Of a DNA stretch of 64,000 nt, positions 12,166-23,036 are shown piece by piece; the first letter of the stretch is position 1, and every line of letters begins with the position of its first letter. The notes under the pieces are model-generated. The model did no database searches, had not been told where the DNA came from, and saw only the letters and a list, made by a program, of their open reading frames with translations. Source of the stretch: Micromussa lordhowensis (lineage: Eukaryota; Cnidaria; Anthozoa; Scleractinia; Lobophylliidae); the NCBI GenBank assembly GCA_964020085.1, contig OZ026605.1, positions 2,683,301 to 2,747,300 on the forward strand. The letters are read 5' to 3'. The translations under genes were made by a program, and so were the position numbers.

Positions 12166-12625
12166 TTAAATGTCAAATCGCCCATTCAAAAGCCAGTTTC
12201 TAAATGTTTCGTTCATTTTAAATTTGGTAAAGAAAACCAGCTACCAAGATAAGCTAGGATAGCAACACGGAAACATGTTCATTCGCAGGTTTATTTTCAT
12301 ATACCTTGAGTTACAGAGATGGAGGGAAAGAGAGAACCAAAGTAACATTAGCATGTTCAAGGCGCTTGGAAGAAGAAAGAGCGAGAGAAATAAAAGAGGG
12401 GAGACTGAGGCGAGGAAGGCCCTTCCAGTCTCAGTCCCCCATCATTTTCACTCTCGCTCGCCTCTTTTTTCGCTCGCCTCCAGCTACCGAGAACCTGGAA
12501 CAGGCTAAAGTAGCATCAATTCATACACAAAATAAAAAGTGTTTAAATTTGCTCAAAATTAACATTTTAGATTAATGTGGTCATTTCTGAACTTCAGAAG
12601 ATCGGATGAGGAGTTAAAATGAGAT

Positions 12626-12942
12626 TTAAGGTGGCTCAAAACAGTTTCCAACACTTATATTTGGATAGGTCGTTATAACCACTGTTTATCATTTGATGCT
12701 ACATAAATGTTCGAAAATTTAAGGTGGCTCTGAACCCCATGTACAGAATTTTTTTAAACTTTGCCAAAAGTTGCGTCTTATCATGCTTATCAAAAGTTGA
12801 TAATATAAAAAATTTTTACCGTGCCGTTTTTGAATTATAAGCCCCTAAAGCTGTAATTAAGGGTGTTTTCAGAGGTCATACTGTTGCTATGGTAACCTAT
12901 TGTGTCAAGAAAATGATGACAACGTGTTCACCAATGATTGGG
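12626..12942. mobile_element. TTAAGGTGGCTC repeat segment
   Basis: An insertion of about 315 bp present in I2, I5 (43263-43575) and I6 (50904-51218) but not in I1, I3 or I4. The end motif TTAAGGTGGCTC occurs twice in direct orientation (12626 and about 12719), as if two transposon ends were joined. The opposite end is not visible. Confidence 0.5.
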
Positions 12943-14147
12943 AATTTTACACCCGGATGTAAATCACGTCATTGCCTAGCAATACAGTCGAATAAGGGAC
13001 GCCTTATTGAACGAAAATAGTTTTAACATCTCTTTTAAGAGCTGATTTTACAATAATTTCGTGTATGAACTGAAAACTCAGTTTATAACGTTAAGGTAAA
13101 GCAAATTTCGAAACAGTTTCTTTAATCTTGCTGTTATTGCTTACTTACCAAGCGGGATCGTATATGATATCAGAGTATTGACCTGAGTATCATATTTTGA
13201 TATCAAGTTAAGACTGTAGAGAATTAAGTATATTTTTGCGTTTGGATGGTTTCGAAAACTGTGATGAAGGATATTTGAAAGACAAAATAATATTTGCAAT
13301 TTAACTTTGCAAGATTTATCCATTTTTTTTCCTCTCGTCAAAGTTTGCCAGAGGCCTGATAAAACCTTCATTCTATGACTTCTTTATGTTCTGCAATTTA
13401 ATGAACTCCTCTGATTTATGTGCGAATGATGAACTGTCAGAACGAAAACGTTTATATAATTAATCAAAGCAAAGTGCCTTGGTGATATTACATTACGATT
13501 GTCAACAATTACGTCATGTAATACCTATCTAAAATGCAAAAATAATTGTCCTTGCTCGACGGAGTGGAATTCAGATCTCTGCCCTGCCCTTTAACTAAGA
13601 AAATGTCTTGATCAAAAGAACTTAAAGTTTCAAAATGGCAAAACGAAAGAAGTGGAGTTTGTTACAAAAATAGTTCAGATAATAAAAAAATATACATATA
13701 TTTTTAAAAGTCAAACTATTTTGAACTTTCGTTGCGTGCCATTCAGTTAAAAATATCTTCCTTGTAACTTGAGCAGTGATACCTAGTAGGCATATTCTAA
13801 AATGGAGCAACTTTATTGGCCCTTAGCTTAAGATTCCTGTTCTCAGTTTACTACCGGAATTAAAGGAAGTCGTTGCTAACAGCACTTTACTGCTATAACA
13901 TCACAAACGTTACCAAAATGTACAGAATCAAATACGTTATCGCTGAAACTCCAAAGTAACGTACATGAGGATGAAACGGTCTCCAAAATACATTTGTAAT
14001 TTTAAACGATCCTCGGAAGTTTCCCTCTCTAGCTATTGGCTACAGCGTCAAATCAGGAACGATGGAATCAGATCATAGTCTTCAAATCTTCTCTGAGAAG
14101 AACAGACAACAAATGTATACAAGTAAGCGTTGGTAAGAAACTAAGTC

Positions 14148-15130
14148 ATGGAGATTATTAAGGTAAGAATGTGTTATACTTGCTCATGACAGACCGCACA
14201 AAATGCTTCAAAGTTATCCAAAATTCAATTTTAAAAGGGAGCATAGCTGATTCAAACTGATGTTGGACACTAAAACTCTTCATGGGCAAATTGATTTTCA
14301 TCTTCCACGCAGCTCAGTAAAGACCTAAACACACAGTTATAAAGGTACTAAAAGCCAAAACGTCCTCTCAAAGATTCTTTCTCGACTTCATTAAGTTAAG
14401 TGTTTGGTCCCATGTTGCAACAGATTTCTTCAAATATTGGTTCTGAGAATTTGGTGTTAGATCAACACGATTTCATTTACTTGATTATTTTCTTTATTCT
14501 CATCGCCTGCCTACTTAACAGTGTACTGATCTTGTAAAGAGATGTTTGATTTCAATCTTTCGAAGTATTTAACTTCTTACAGTGTTGTTTTACGGCCTGC
14601 AGGTTATTGCAGTTATTCTTGCTGTTTTTCTTCACCACGGAAATGGTCGAGCTATCACATCAACCAACAACGACAACAAAATTAACATTGAAACAATACT
14701 TGATTTAGCTGAGGAAGAATTAAACGCACTCTTGAACGAGACAAATGAGAATCCAACTGAACGAGAAGAGAATCCCGCTGATGTTCTTAGATTATCAGAA
14801 CTAGATTCATCAAGCCATGAAGCAGTACAGTCTCAGTTCAGCTCAGATAACATGATCCAACCGAAGGAAGCCAGACCCTTTTTCAGACAGAAGAGGTCTC
14901 ATACAGGCCCTTGTTACACTGGCAAGTACCAGACGGTCACGCTGGCAAGCGGCGGAGTCAAAAAGTTCCCCATTTGTAAGAAAGTTTCGCAGACCGGTTG
15001 TGGAAGTTCCATTGATAAGTACGGCATGAGAAAATGTGTGGGATTGGATGACGAGACAGTCAACGTCCGCCTCGTAAACGGGGCCAATCAGATTAGAGTA
15101 TATCCGAGGAAATGTTCATGCGCTGCGTGA
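14148..15130 (+). CDS. A2: cystine-knot precursor, intact reading frame, TATA region lost
   Basis: Exons 14148..14162 (MEIIK) and 14603..15130, phase 0, giving 180 residues. It has a signal peptide, acidic prodomain (with the three-codon KIN insertion also in A3 and A6), RQKR at 100-103 and the six-cysteine mature domain. Near the C-terminus it reads QIRVYPRKCSC where the other copies have QISVYP. The coding region is intact, but about 33 bp containing the TATA box and presumed start site are missing upstream. It may be poorly expressed or use another start. Confidence 0.85.
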
Positions 15131-15631
15131 ACCAATGCATTATGATTGAAATTTAACACTGCGTCAGCAACACAGGAATATTTAAATTATTCGACGGCAA
15201 ACATTTATTTAATAACGATATATTAGTTTTTAAAGATATTTATAAGGGATTTTGAAGCTGAGCTTCTCTGACATTTATAGTTTTAACAAAACAAAGACAG
15301 CGAGGGTCAACACTGTTATATCAAATCTGCCTGGGTAAATGTCGTGTTTCAAGTGAGGTACAAAGGCAAACTGATATTTTATTTTATTTTTTTGACAATA
15401 GACTTAAATGAATTTTGTAAGGAACGAAATGATGTAGAGAATAACCAAGCTGAGCAAAGTTGACCCAAAGTAGAGCATTTACGGAAATGCCTACATGAAA
15501 TCATTCGAGTGGTAGCTTTCATTGTAGCTTTCCAGTCTGCTGTGGGCCAACTTCGAGACATGTGCGGGTCACTCAGTCACTTTGTTACCCAGTTCTCTCT
15601 CAATCTTTGATGTTGAGGTAGACTTGGCACC
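15131..15631. other. A2 3' flank up to the foldback insertion
   Basis: Conserved A downstream sequence, interrupted at 15640 by the foldback element; it resumes at 18296. No gene is seen. Confidence 0.6.
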
Positions 15632-15639
15632 ACTAAATC

Positions 15640-18287
15640 GGTAATAAATTCGTGTCCTATATACACGAAATGGAGAAACTTCATAATAATTCCATTACCA
15701 TATATGGAACTACACGTCATTTAGAGTCATTAGACGTAACTTTACATCACTAAACGACACTAGGCATTAATATACATCATTTGACATTATTAGACACTGT
15801 TCACTATCAACAGACATCATATTCCATCACTAGACATCATTCACCATCACTAGACATCATTCACCATCACTAGACGTAATTCACCATAACCAGACATCAT
15901 TCAACATCACTAGACGTAATTCACCGTCACTAGACATCCTTCACCATCACTAGACATCATTCACCATCACTGGACGTCATTCACCATCACTAGACATCCT
16001 TCACCATCACTAGACGTCATTCACCATCACTAGACATCATTCACCATCACTGGACGTCATTCACCATCACTAGACATCATTCACCATCACTGGACGTCAT
16101 TCACCATCACTAGACATCCTTCACCATCACTAGACGTCATTCACCATCACTAGACATCATTCAAGATCACTGGACGTCATTCACCATCACTAGACATCAT
16201 TCACCATCACTAGACGTCATTCACCATCACTAGACATCATTCAACATCACTAGACATCATTCACCATCACTAAGCGTAATTCACCATCACTAGACGTCAT
16301 TCACCATCACTATACATCGTTGACCGTCACTAGACGTCATATTCCATCACTAGACATCATTCACCATCACTAGACGTAATTCGCTATCACTAGACATCAT
16401 TCAACATCACTAGACGTCATTCAACATCACTAGACGTCAATCACCATCACTAGACGTCATTCACCATCACTAGACGTCATTCACCATCACTAAGCGTAAT
16501 TCACCATCACTACCCATCGTTGACCGTCACTACAAAACATCATTCACCATCACTGCACATCATTCACCATCACTAGACATCATTCACCATCACTAGACGT
16601 AATTCGCCATCACTAGACATCATTCACCATCACTAGACGTCATTCAACACCACTACACGTCATTCACCATCACTAGACATTATTCACCGTCACTAGCGGA
16701 CGTCATTCACCATCACGAAGCGTAATTCACCATCACTACACATCGTTGACCGTCACTACACATCATTCACCATCACTAAACATCATTCACCATCACTGCA
16801 CATCATTCACCATCACTGCACATCATTCACCATCACTGCACATCATTCACCATCACTAGACATCATTCACCGTCACTAGGCATCATTCACCATCACTAGA
16901 CATCATTCACCGTCACTAGACATCATTCAACATCACTGCACATCATTCACTATCACTAGACGTCATTCATCATCACTAGACGTTAACTTGGTGTGTGAAT
17001 ATTACATTAATTCTCCGTTTCTGATATTTACGGCGATAAGCTGCTCTGATAAAAAAGCAGTGTTTTGCAAAACCTCATTCAAGCTTATCCAGTACTGAAA
17101 TTTCATCTTCGCACTCACCTATTATTATATATAAAACCCCGATCCAAAAACGAGTGAAATTGATTGACTGTTCAAGAATAAACCTAACGGCAAACTGCAT
17201 CAACTGTAAGCTTTTACGTTACGTCAAATTACGTCTAGTGATGGTGAATGAGGTCTAGTGATGGTGAATGATGTCTAGTGATGGTGAATGATGTCTAGTG
17301 ATGGTGAATGATGTCTACTGATGGTAAATGATGTCTACTGATGGTGAATGATGTCTACTGATGGTGAATGATGTCTAGTGATGGTGAATGATGTCTAGTG
17401 ATGGTGACGATGTCTAGAGATGGTGAATGATGTCTAGTGATGGTGAATGAGGTCTAGTGATGGTAAATGACGTCTAGTGATGGTAAATGATGTCTAGTTA
17501 TGGTGAATGACGTCTAGTGATGGTGAACGATGTGTAGTGATGGTGAATGATGTCTAGTAACGGTGAATGATGTCTAGTGATGGTGAATGATGTCTAGTGA
17601 TGGTGAACGATGTGTAGTGATGGTGAATGATGTCTACTGATGGTGAATTACGTCTAGTAACGGTGAATGATGTCTAGTGATGGTGAATTACATCTAGTGA
17701 CGGTGAATGACGTGTAGTGATGGTGAATGATGTCTATTGATGGTGAATTACGTCTAGTGACGGAGAATGATGTCCAGTGATGGTAAATTACGTCTAATGA
17801 TGGCGAATGATGTGAAGTGATGGTGAATGATGTCTAATGATGGTGAATTACGTCTAGTGATGGTGAATTACGTCTAGTGATGGTGAATGATGTCTAGTGA
17901 CGGAAAATGATGTCCAGTGATGGTAAATTACGTCTAGTGATGGTGAATGATGTCTAGTGATGGTGAATGATGTCTAGTGATGGTGACTTACGTCTAGTGA
18001 TGGTGAATTACGTCTAGTGATGGTGAATGATGTCTAGTGATGGTGAATGATGTCTAGTGATGGTGAATTACGTCTAGTGATGGTGAATGATGTCTAGTGA
18101 TGGAATATGTTGTCTGTTGATAGTGACGAGTGTCTAATAATGTCAAATGATGTATGTTAATGCCTAGCGTCGTTTAGTGATGTAAAGTTACGTCTAATGA
18201 CTGTAAATGCCGTATAGTTCTATATATGATAATGGCATTCTAATGAAGTTTCTCGATTTCGTGTATATAGGACACGAATTTATAACC
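15640..18287. mobile_element. 2.65-kb foldback transposon built of oppositely oriented 20-bp repeats
   Basis: The element starts GGTAATAAATTCGTGTCC and ends with the complement of GGTTATAAATTCGTGTCC. It is flanked by an 8-bp target duplication, ACTAAATC (15632-15639 and 18288-18295). The uninterrupted site is visible in other units (CACTAAATCCTGATTCAC). The left arm (about 15820-16982) is a tandem array of TCACCATCACTAGACATCAT variants. The right arm (about 17228-18120) is the same repeat in reverse complement. Beyond the repeats, about 180 bp at each end are also inverted copies. No coding sequence is visible, so it would need a transposase in trans. An 8-bp duplication fits hAT-, Merlin- or P-like enzymes; the family is not assigned. 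Confidence 0.9.
16983..17227. other. Unique spacer of the foldback element
   Basis: About 245 bp of non-repetitive DNA between the two repeat arms; it would be the loop if the arms paired. It contains a TATATAAAA motif near 17130. No open frame of note. Confidence 0.6.
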
Positions 18288-18295
18288 ACTAAATC

Positions 18296-19282
18296 CTGAT
18301 TCACTTTAAATCTAACAAAGATATAAAATCAAACGGCAGGTTTGACTTTGAAAATCATGAGTTGCCACAACTCTGAGGTTTAACAGTGTTTATCTTCATT
18401 TTTTTTATAATTAAGAATCAGTAATGTTATATATTATATTTTAATCAAACAGTATTTATACAGCATTTTATACGGTTGTGGGAAAAAGATGCCGAGGTGC
18501 TTGACTGAGACAGTCTAGCATCATGGTTAGCATTTCAGTGTTTAGAGTACGATTGTTATTTATGAGAAATTTATATTTAATAAGAAACAAATGACTATTT
18601 ATAAGGTCAGCAAGACAAATGTAAGTTATAATAATATCCTCGGATAATATCTTTTTAATTAAAGAAAGTTAATAAAGAGAGTTTATTTCAATTTCTGTCT
18701 ACCGTCGTCTTGTTTAATTTCATTTTGATCAGAATATTTGCTTCAGTTCCAGTTTGGTTTTGCCAACAGAAGAATTTATTTGGAATATGTCGCTGTAACT
18801 GCAGTTCAACATATACACCTTGTTTCGGATTCAGAGACATTCATCTTAAGAAAACACTACTATTCTTTCTTCGCAAATGGGAATTTAGGGGGTGAGATGA
18901 TAGAAATTCGTGGATCTTCTAGGGAACTTAACCCTCACGAAACCCGAAGCCGTCAGTTCAGACTGATCTGGGGATTGGGCACCAGTATTCTTGAATGCTT
19001 TGGATCCAGACCACAACGGACAAGTGGCTTTGCTTCGGGAACGTGGCGCACCTGTCGTCCCACCACGCATCACAGCTGGCTAAACATGGCCGCGTAAATA
19101 ACAAGACAAGTAATCGATTCCGAACTCTTCGACGAACAAGCTACTTGTAACGTTGGAAAATCGTCAAAAAGTATTTATCTATGTAGTATGTTTATAGAAT
19201 AAGTAATATGTTCATATAACTAGTATGTTCAAGTAGTGTATTTATGTAGTAGTATGTTTATATAATAAACAAAATAATAATA
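18296..19282. other. Rest of A2 3' flank plus GC-richer module copy 2 (18888-19142)
   Basis: Resumes the A downstream sequence after the foldback insertion, including AATAAA near 18670, then the unit module shared with the CREC upstream region. No gene is seen. Confidence 0.55.
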
Positions 19283-19502
19283 AAATTGCTTGATCGGTGA
19301 AGTTCCTTCATATTTTAAAGACTATTTCATGTTACGCAGCCAGAGCGACAACCAACAAAGATGTACTAGATCGTCAATCACTGACATCATTCTTCCTAAA
19401 TTTCATCTAGATGTCGCTAAAAAGTCTTTTCACTACCATGGTGCATTGGCATTCAATAGTCTTCCAATGAACATTAAGACTTTACCACCTAAGGACGGTT
19501 TC
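19283..19502 (+). pseudogene. Older LINE (LINE-A), C-terminal reverse transcriptase fragment
   Basis: The plus strand reads EVPSYFKDYF, LPKFHLDVAKKSFHYHGALAF and NSLPMNIKTL, the usual C-terminal tail pattern of CR1/L2-like reverse transcriptases. The element is 5'-truncated and is broken at 19502 by the younger LINE-B. Its 3' remainder is at 22794-23036. Confidence 0.6.
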
Positions 19503-19518
19503 GTAAGTCTAAGTGCAC

Positions 19519-22500
19519 ATGGCGGTCGGACGTGTATTTTCCTGTTCTGTCATATTGATCACATTAATCAGCTTATCTTTTCTATTTCGACTTCAGACCT
19601 GTGGCTTTAAAAAGGAAAGCTCTCCCAAGACGCGAGGAGCTTATCACGATCCTAAATATCTCGAGGAATACACAGGAAATGCGATTTTCAAGAAGGTTCA
19701 ATACCGCGCTTTTCAACTAACAACATGGCGGACTAACCTTCGGCTGATGGTGTCGGCGAAGATTAAAAGATCACCGACGCCAACTATCCGATATCACGAC
19801 TATGTATCTACCTTTCACCCGATTATCAAACTGCTGCATGACATTGAACTCAACCCGGGACCGAATCAAGGAGCTTCCACAAGGCAGGCAAACAGGACGG
19901 GCAGCAATAATATTACAGTAGCTCATCTAAACGTCCGGTCTTTGAAATGCCGAGATCACTTTATCCAAGTCAAACAGACAGTGCTCGAAAATAAGTTCGA
20001 CATTTTCACTATCTCTGAATCATGGCTGGATAATACTGTCACGAACTTGGAACTAGAAATACCAGGATATGATTTGTATCGTGTCGATAGACAGGACAGG
20101 AAAGGTGGCGGCGTTTGTATTTATATTCTACAGAGCTACAAGACCGAAGTTCTCTCGGATATTTCTGGTGTATCGGATGCTGGCTTCCACCAGCTCTGGA
20201 TTAAGGTCCAAGTGCGCAACCTTCGCTCTATTGTTATCTGTACTGCTTACAGGCCGCCTGATGTACCTGTGAGATGTTTTGACACTGATTTGACTCCTAG
20301 CTTTATTGCTGCTTCATTATACAACAAACCAATACATATTTTAGGGGATTTAAACTGTAACCTTTTAAATCCTGAAAACCCTGACTCTGGAGCTCTACTT
20401 GAGTACTGTCGCTTGTATAATTTATCTCAGATGGTTAAAGCACCAACTCGAGTGACTGCTTACACCGAGACACTTATAGATGTTATTTTGTCCTCAAGCG
20501 AGCAACAAGTTCGGGAAACAACCGTCAAACCGTGCTCAATAAGCGATCACGATATTGTTTGCGCTACACTGCGCTTAAAAAATCAACGTCAAAAGCCAAC
20601 TTATATTACAACAAGGAGCTTCAAACATTACCGGCCCGATCAATTTCTTGCTGATGTTTCGCAAGTACCCTGGTCCGTTTTGGACGTTTTCGACGACCCT
20701 GAAGATAAATTGAATGCGTTTAACCTATTATTCAACAATGTATTAGACGAACATGCTCCCATCAAAACAGTTAAAATTCGTGGACGTCCCAACCCTTTTG
20801 TAACTTGTGAAATTCGGGACCTTATGAGATCTAGGGACCAATGGAAGAAGGTTGCTCAAAAAAACAAAGATCCACATGCTTGGTCTGTATACAAGAACCT
20901 TTGCCGGGAAGTCAAACATGAAATAAGGACCGCTGAGAGAACTTTCATCGCAGAGCAGGTTGTAAACAACAAAAACAACTCTAACTGCCTCTGGAAAGCA
21001 ATCCGCTTGTGCATTCCTAAGAAGTCCGCCTCTCAAAGGAATTACTCCAAAGATGACAAAATTGTCGCTGATGATTTCAATAATTTCTTTTCCCGTGTGG
21101 GAAAGAGTACCATCGATAGAATTACTGAATTAGCAGAGGAATCGAAATATACTCTCAATCAATGTTCATTTATTCCGAGAATCTACCCATTGTCAGAGCA
21201 GTTCACCTTCAACGCAGTGAAGTGCGAACAAGTACAAACAATAGTCACATCAATGGCGAGTGGTAAAGCCCCTGGGACTGATAAAATTCCGATCCATGTG
21301 ATCAAAGATTGTTTACCTGCTATCTTGCCATCGTTAACGTCTATTATTAACGCTACCTTTGAGTTTGACATCTTTCCTTTGGCCTGGAAAACAGCTGAAG
21401 TAACCCCGATACCCAAAGCTGGAGACCATGACATTCCAAACAATAATAGACCGATTTCACTGCTCCCAGTCCTTTCTAAAGTCTGTGAGCGTGTCGCTCA
21501 CAATCAGCTTACATCATATCTACTGTCGAGAGACCGTTTATCGTCCAAACAAAGCGGAAACAAACAGTGGCATTCAACGGAAACATCCGTCATTCAAACA
21601 ACAGACGAAATCCTTAATGCCATTGACAAAAAGAAACTAACTGCAGTTGTCCTTCTTGACTTAAGTAAAGCTTTCGACAGTATTGACCATCAAATACTTC
21701 TTGCTAAGTTACAGGACATTGGCGCATCCAGATCGACCAAACTACCTGTTAGCTCTGGCGTTCCACAAGGGAGCATCCTTGGGCCATTACTTTTTAACAT
21801 CTATGTTAATGACCTCCCTTCTGTACCAGAAAATTGTTCATCGCAGTGTTACGTCGACGATACTAAACTACTCATGTCATTCCAACTCCACGATCAGCAC
21901 GCGGCGATAGCAAAGATGAATAAAGACTTGTTAAGAATTCGGAACTGGTGCTTTGATAATCAACTTTTACTGAATCCAGATAAAACAAAATTAGTGATAT
22001 TTGGCAGCCGACAAATGACTGCTAAGGTTAGCGACTTTAGGCTATTTCTTTTGGGGAAGGAACTCGAGCCCGTTAAAGCTGCAAGAGACCTTGGCGTGAC
22101 ACTGGACTCTAATTTAACATATAATGAACATATCGTTTCTACTGTATCCTCATGCATGTCACGATTGGGCCAAATTAACCGCGTTAGGTATATTTTTGAT
22201 AAACGAGCCTTAATTATTATTATAAATGCCCTAGTGTTTACTAAATTATTCTATTGCTCTTCTGTTTGGAGCAATACTACCCAAGCTAATCTTGACAAGC
22301 TCCAAGCTGTACAGAATTTTGCTTGTCGCATTTTGTGCGGCGCAAAAAAGTTTGAACACATAACTCCTTTGCTGAAAGGCTTGCACTGGCTACCAATCAG
22401 GCAACAACTTTATTTTCGTTTTGCCGTTCTGGTTTTCAAGTGCATTACGAGATGTGCTCCCGAGTATTTGACATCTAAGCTCGTCAGAAGATCCGCCGTC

Positions 22501-22626
22501 TCAACAAGGAATACAAGAAATAATCAACTCTTGGACATTCCGCTCTTCCGCACAGCAAGTGGCCAAAGAACCAAACCTCTCTATGGAATGCGTTGCAGCC
22601 TGCACTTAAACTCAGCCCATCTGTAA
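19519..22626 (+). CDS. LINE-B polyprotein: endonuclease and reverse transcriptase, defective
   Basis: 1035 residues from the first ATG. A hydrophobic N-terminal stretch (about residues 7-23) precedes the 2A-like motif at 105-115. The endonuclease covers about 130-360 and the reverse transcriptase about 540-830. Two defects are visible. About 25-30 residues expected between the LDLSKAFDSIDH and SGVPQGS motifs (the usual W-F-x-S-Y-L region) are missing in frame. Near 22575 the frame shifts, so the last 17 residues are aberrant and the family's usual tail continues in another frame to a stop near 22679. The copy is therefore probably inactive despite its long frame. Confidence 0.85.
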   Translation: MAVGRVFSCSVILITLISLSFLFRLQTCGFKKESSPKTRGAYHDPKYLEEYTGNAIFKKVQYRAFQLTTWRTNLRLMVSAKIKRSPTPTIRYHDYVSTFHPIIKLLHDIELNPGPNQGASTRQANRTGSNNITVAHLNVRSLKCRDHFIQVKQTVLENKFDIFTISESWLDNTVTNLELEIPGYDLYRVDRQDRKGGGVCIYILQSYKTEVLSDISGVSDAGFHQLWIKVQVRNLRSIVICTAYRPPDVPVRCFDTDLTPSFIAASLYNKPIHILGDLNCNLLNPENPDSGALLEYCRLYNLSQMVKAPTRVTAYTETLIDVILSSSEQQVRETTVKPCSISDHDIVCATLRLKNQRQKPTYITTRSFKHYRPDQFLADVSQVPWSVLDVFDDPEDKLNAFNLLFNNVLDEHAPIKTVKIRGRPNPFVTCEIRDLMRSRDQWKKVAQKNKDPHAWSVYKNLCREVKHEIRTAERTFIAEQVVNNKNNSNCLWKAIRLCIPKKSASQRNYSKDDKIVADDFNNFFSRVGKSTIDRITELAEESKYTLNQCSFIPRIYPLSEQFTFNAVKCEQVQTIVTSMASGKAPGTDKIPIHVIKDCLPAILPSLTSIINATFEFDIFPLAWKTAEVTPIPKAGDHDIPNNNRPISLLPVLSKVCERVAHNQLTSYLLSRDRLSSKQSGNKQWHSTETSVIQTTDEILNAIDKKKLTAVVLLDLSKAFDSIDHQILLAKLQDIGASRSTKLPVSSGVPQGSILGPLLFNIYVNDLPSVPENCSSQCYVDDTKLLMSFQLHDQHAAIAKMNKDLLRIRNWCFDNQLLLNPDKTKLVIFGSRQMTAKVSDFRLFLLGKELEPVKAARDLGVTLDSNLTYNEHIVSTVSSCMSRLGQINRVRYIFDKRALIIIINALVFTKLFYCSSVWSNTTQANLDKLQAVQNFACRILCGAKKFEHITPLLKGLHWLPIRQQLYFRFAVLVFKCITRCAPEYLTSKLVRRSAVSTRNTRNNQLLDIPLFRTASGQRTKPLYGMRCSLHLNSAHL
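19831..19863 (+). other. 2A-like ribosome-skipping motif
   Basis: LLHDIELNPGP fits the 2A consensus D-x-E-x-N-P-G-P, with skipping expected between the final G and P. Such motifs are known near the N-terminus of some APE-type LINEs. Here it would separate a leader of about 114 residues from the enzyme portion. Confidence 0.85.
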
Positions 22627-22793
22627 CGGTCTTCAAGCGTTTACTTAGGCAAAAGCTTTTTAATGACTACTTTACTTAATTTTTTAACTTTTATCTTTTT
22701 ATCATTGTCATGTATTTAGGTTTTAATTAGGTATTGTATTTTGACTCTGAAAAGCCCCTTGGGGACGAGCCAATAAAGTATGTATGTATGTAT

Positions 22794-23036
22794 GTTTCCC
22801 GGCTATCTCCACTTTTTATTCTTGAGCTATTTTTTAGAATCATTTTATTCCATCATTTTAGCACTTCTTTTTATGTTTGTTAGAGATATACGTAATATTT
22901 ATTGATGTATGTTTATTTAGAATTTATTTCTACTCTCTTTTATTTTAATGTTATACATGGCCCCCGTTGATACCAGTCCTGTGACTGAAGGGGTTACCCT
23001 GTTAAAATATCGATTATTATTACAATTATTATTATT
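22794..23036 (+). mobile_element. 3' end of LINE-A
   Basis: This stretch resumes LINE-A after the LINE-B insertion. It holds an AT-rich 3' UTR ending with CTGTGACTGAAGGGG and an (ATT)n tail, next to unit DNA (CTGCTTGTAGATTCGCTG) that matches 7163 and 47320. Confidence 0.55.

Larger units (their letters stand above)
9468..14147. other. B1-A2 divergent interval (I2)
   Basis: No gene is recognised. This is the standard spacer plus two insertions shared with interval I5: the palindrome and MITE pair (11524-12169) and the TTAAGGTGGCTC segment (12626-12942). The reverse CCAAT box upstream of A2 is intact (about 14033), but the TATA region is deleted at about 14061. Confidence 0.6.
19503..22793 (+). 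mobile_element. LINE-B: APE-type non-LTR retrotransposon with 2A-like motif
   Basis: The element has a single long frame (ATG 19519, stop 22626) and a short tail with AATAAA and (TATG)n. In order it encodes a hydrophobic leader, a 2A-like motif, an APE endonuclease (AHLNVRSL, SESWLD, GDLNCN, TLIDVIL, SISDHD) and a reverse transcriptase (GKAPGTDKIP, RPISLLPVL, LDLSKAFDSIDH, SGVPQGSILGPL, YVDD). It lies inside LINE-A with GTTTC on both sides (19498-19502 and 22794-22798). These features place it in the CR1/L2 group of LINEs. Confidence 0.9.

Noticed and set aside
15700..18120. CRISPR-like array of short direct repeats
   Set aside because: The 20-bp repeats are contiguous without unique spacers, reverse orientation in the second half, and lie inside a foldback element with target duplication in eukaryotic DNA.
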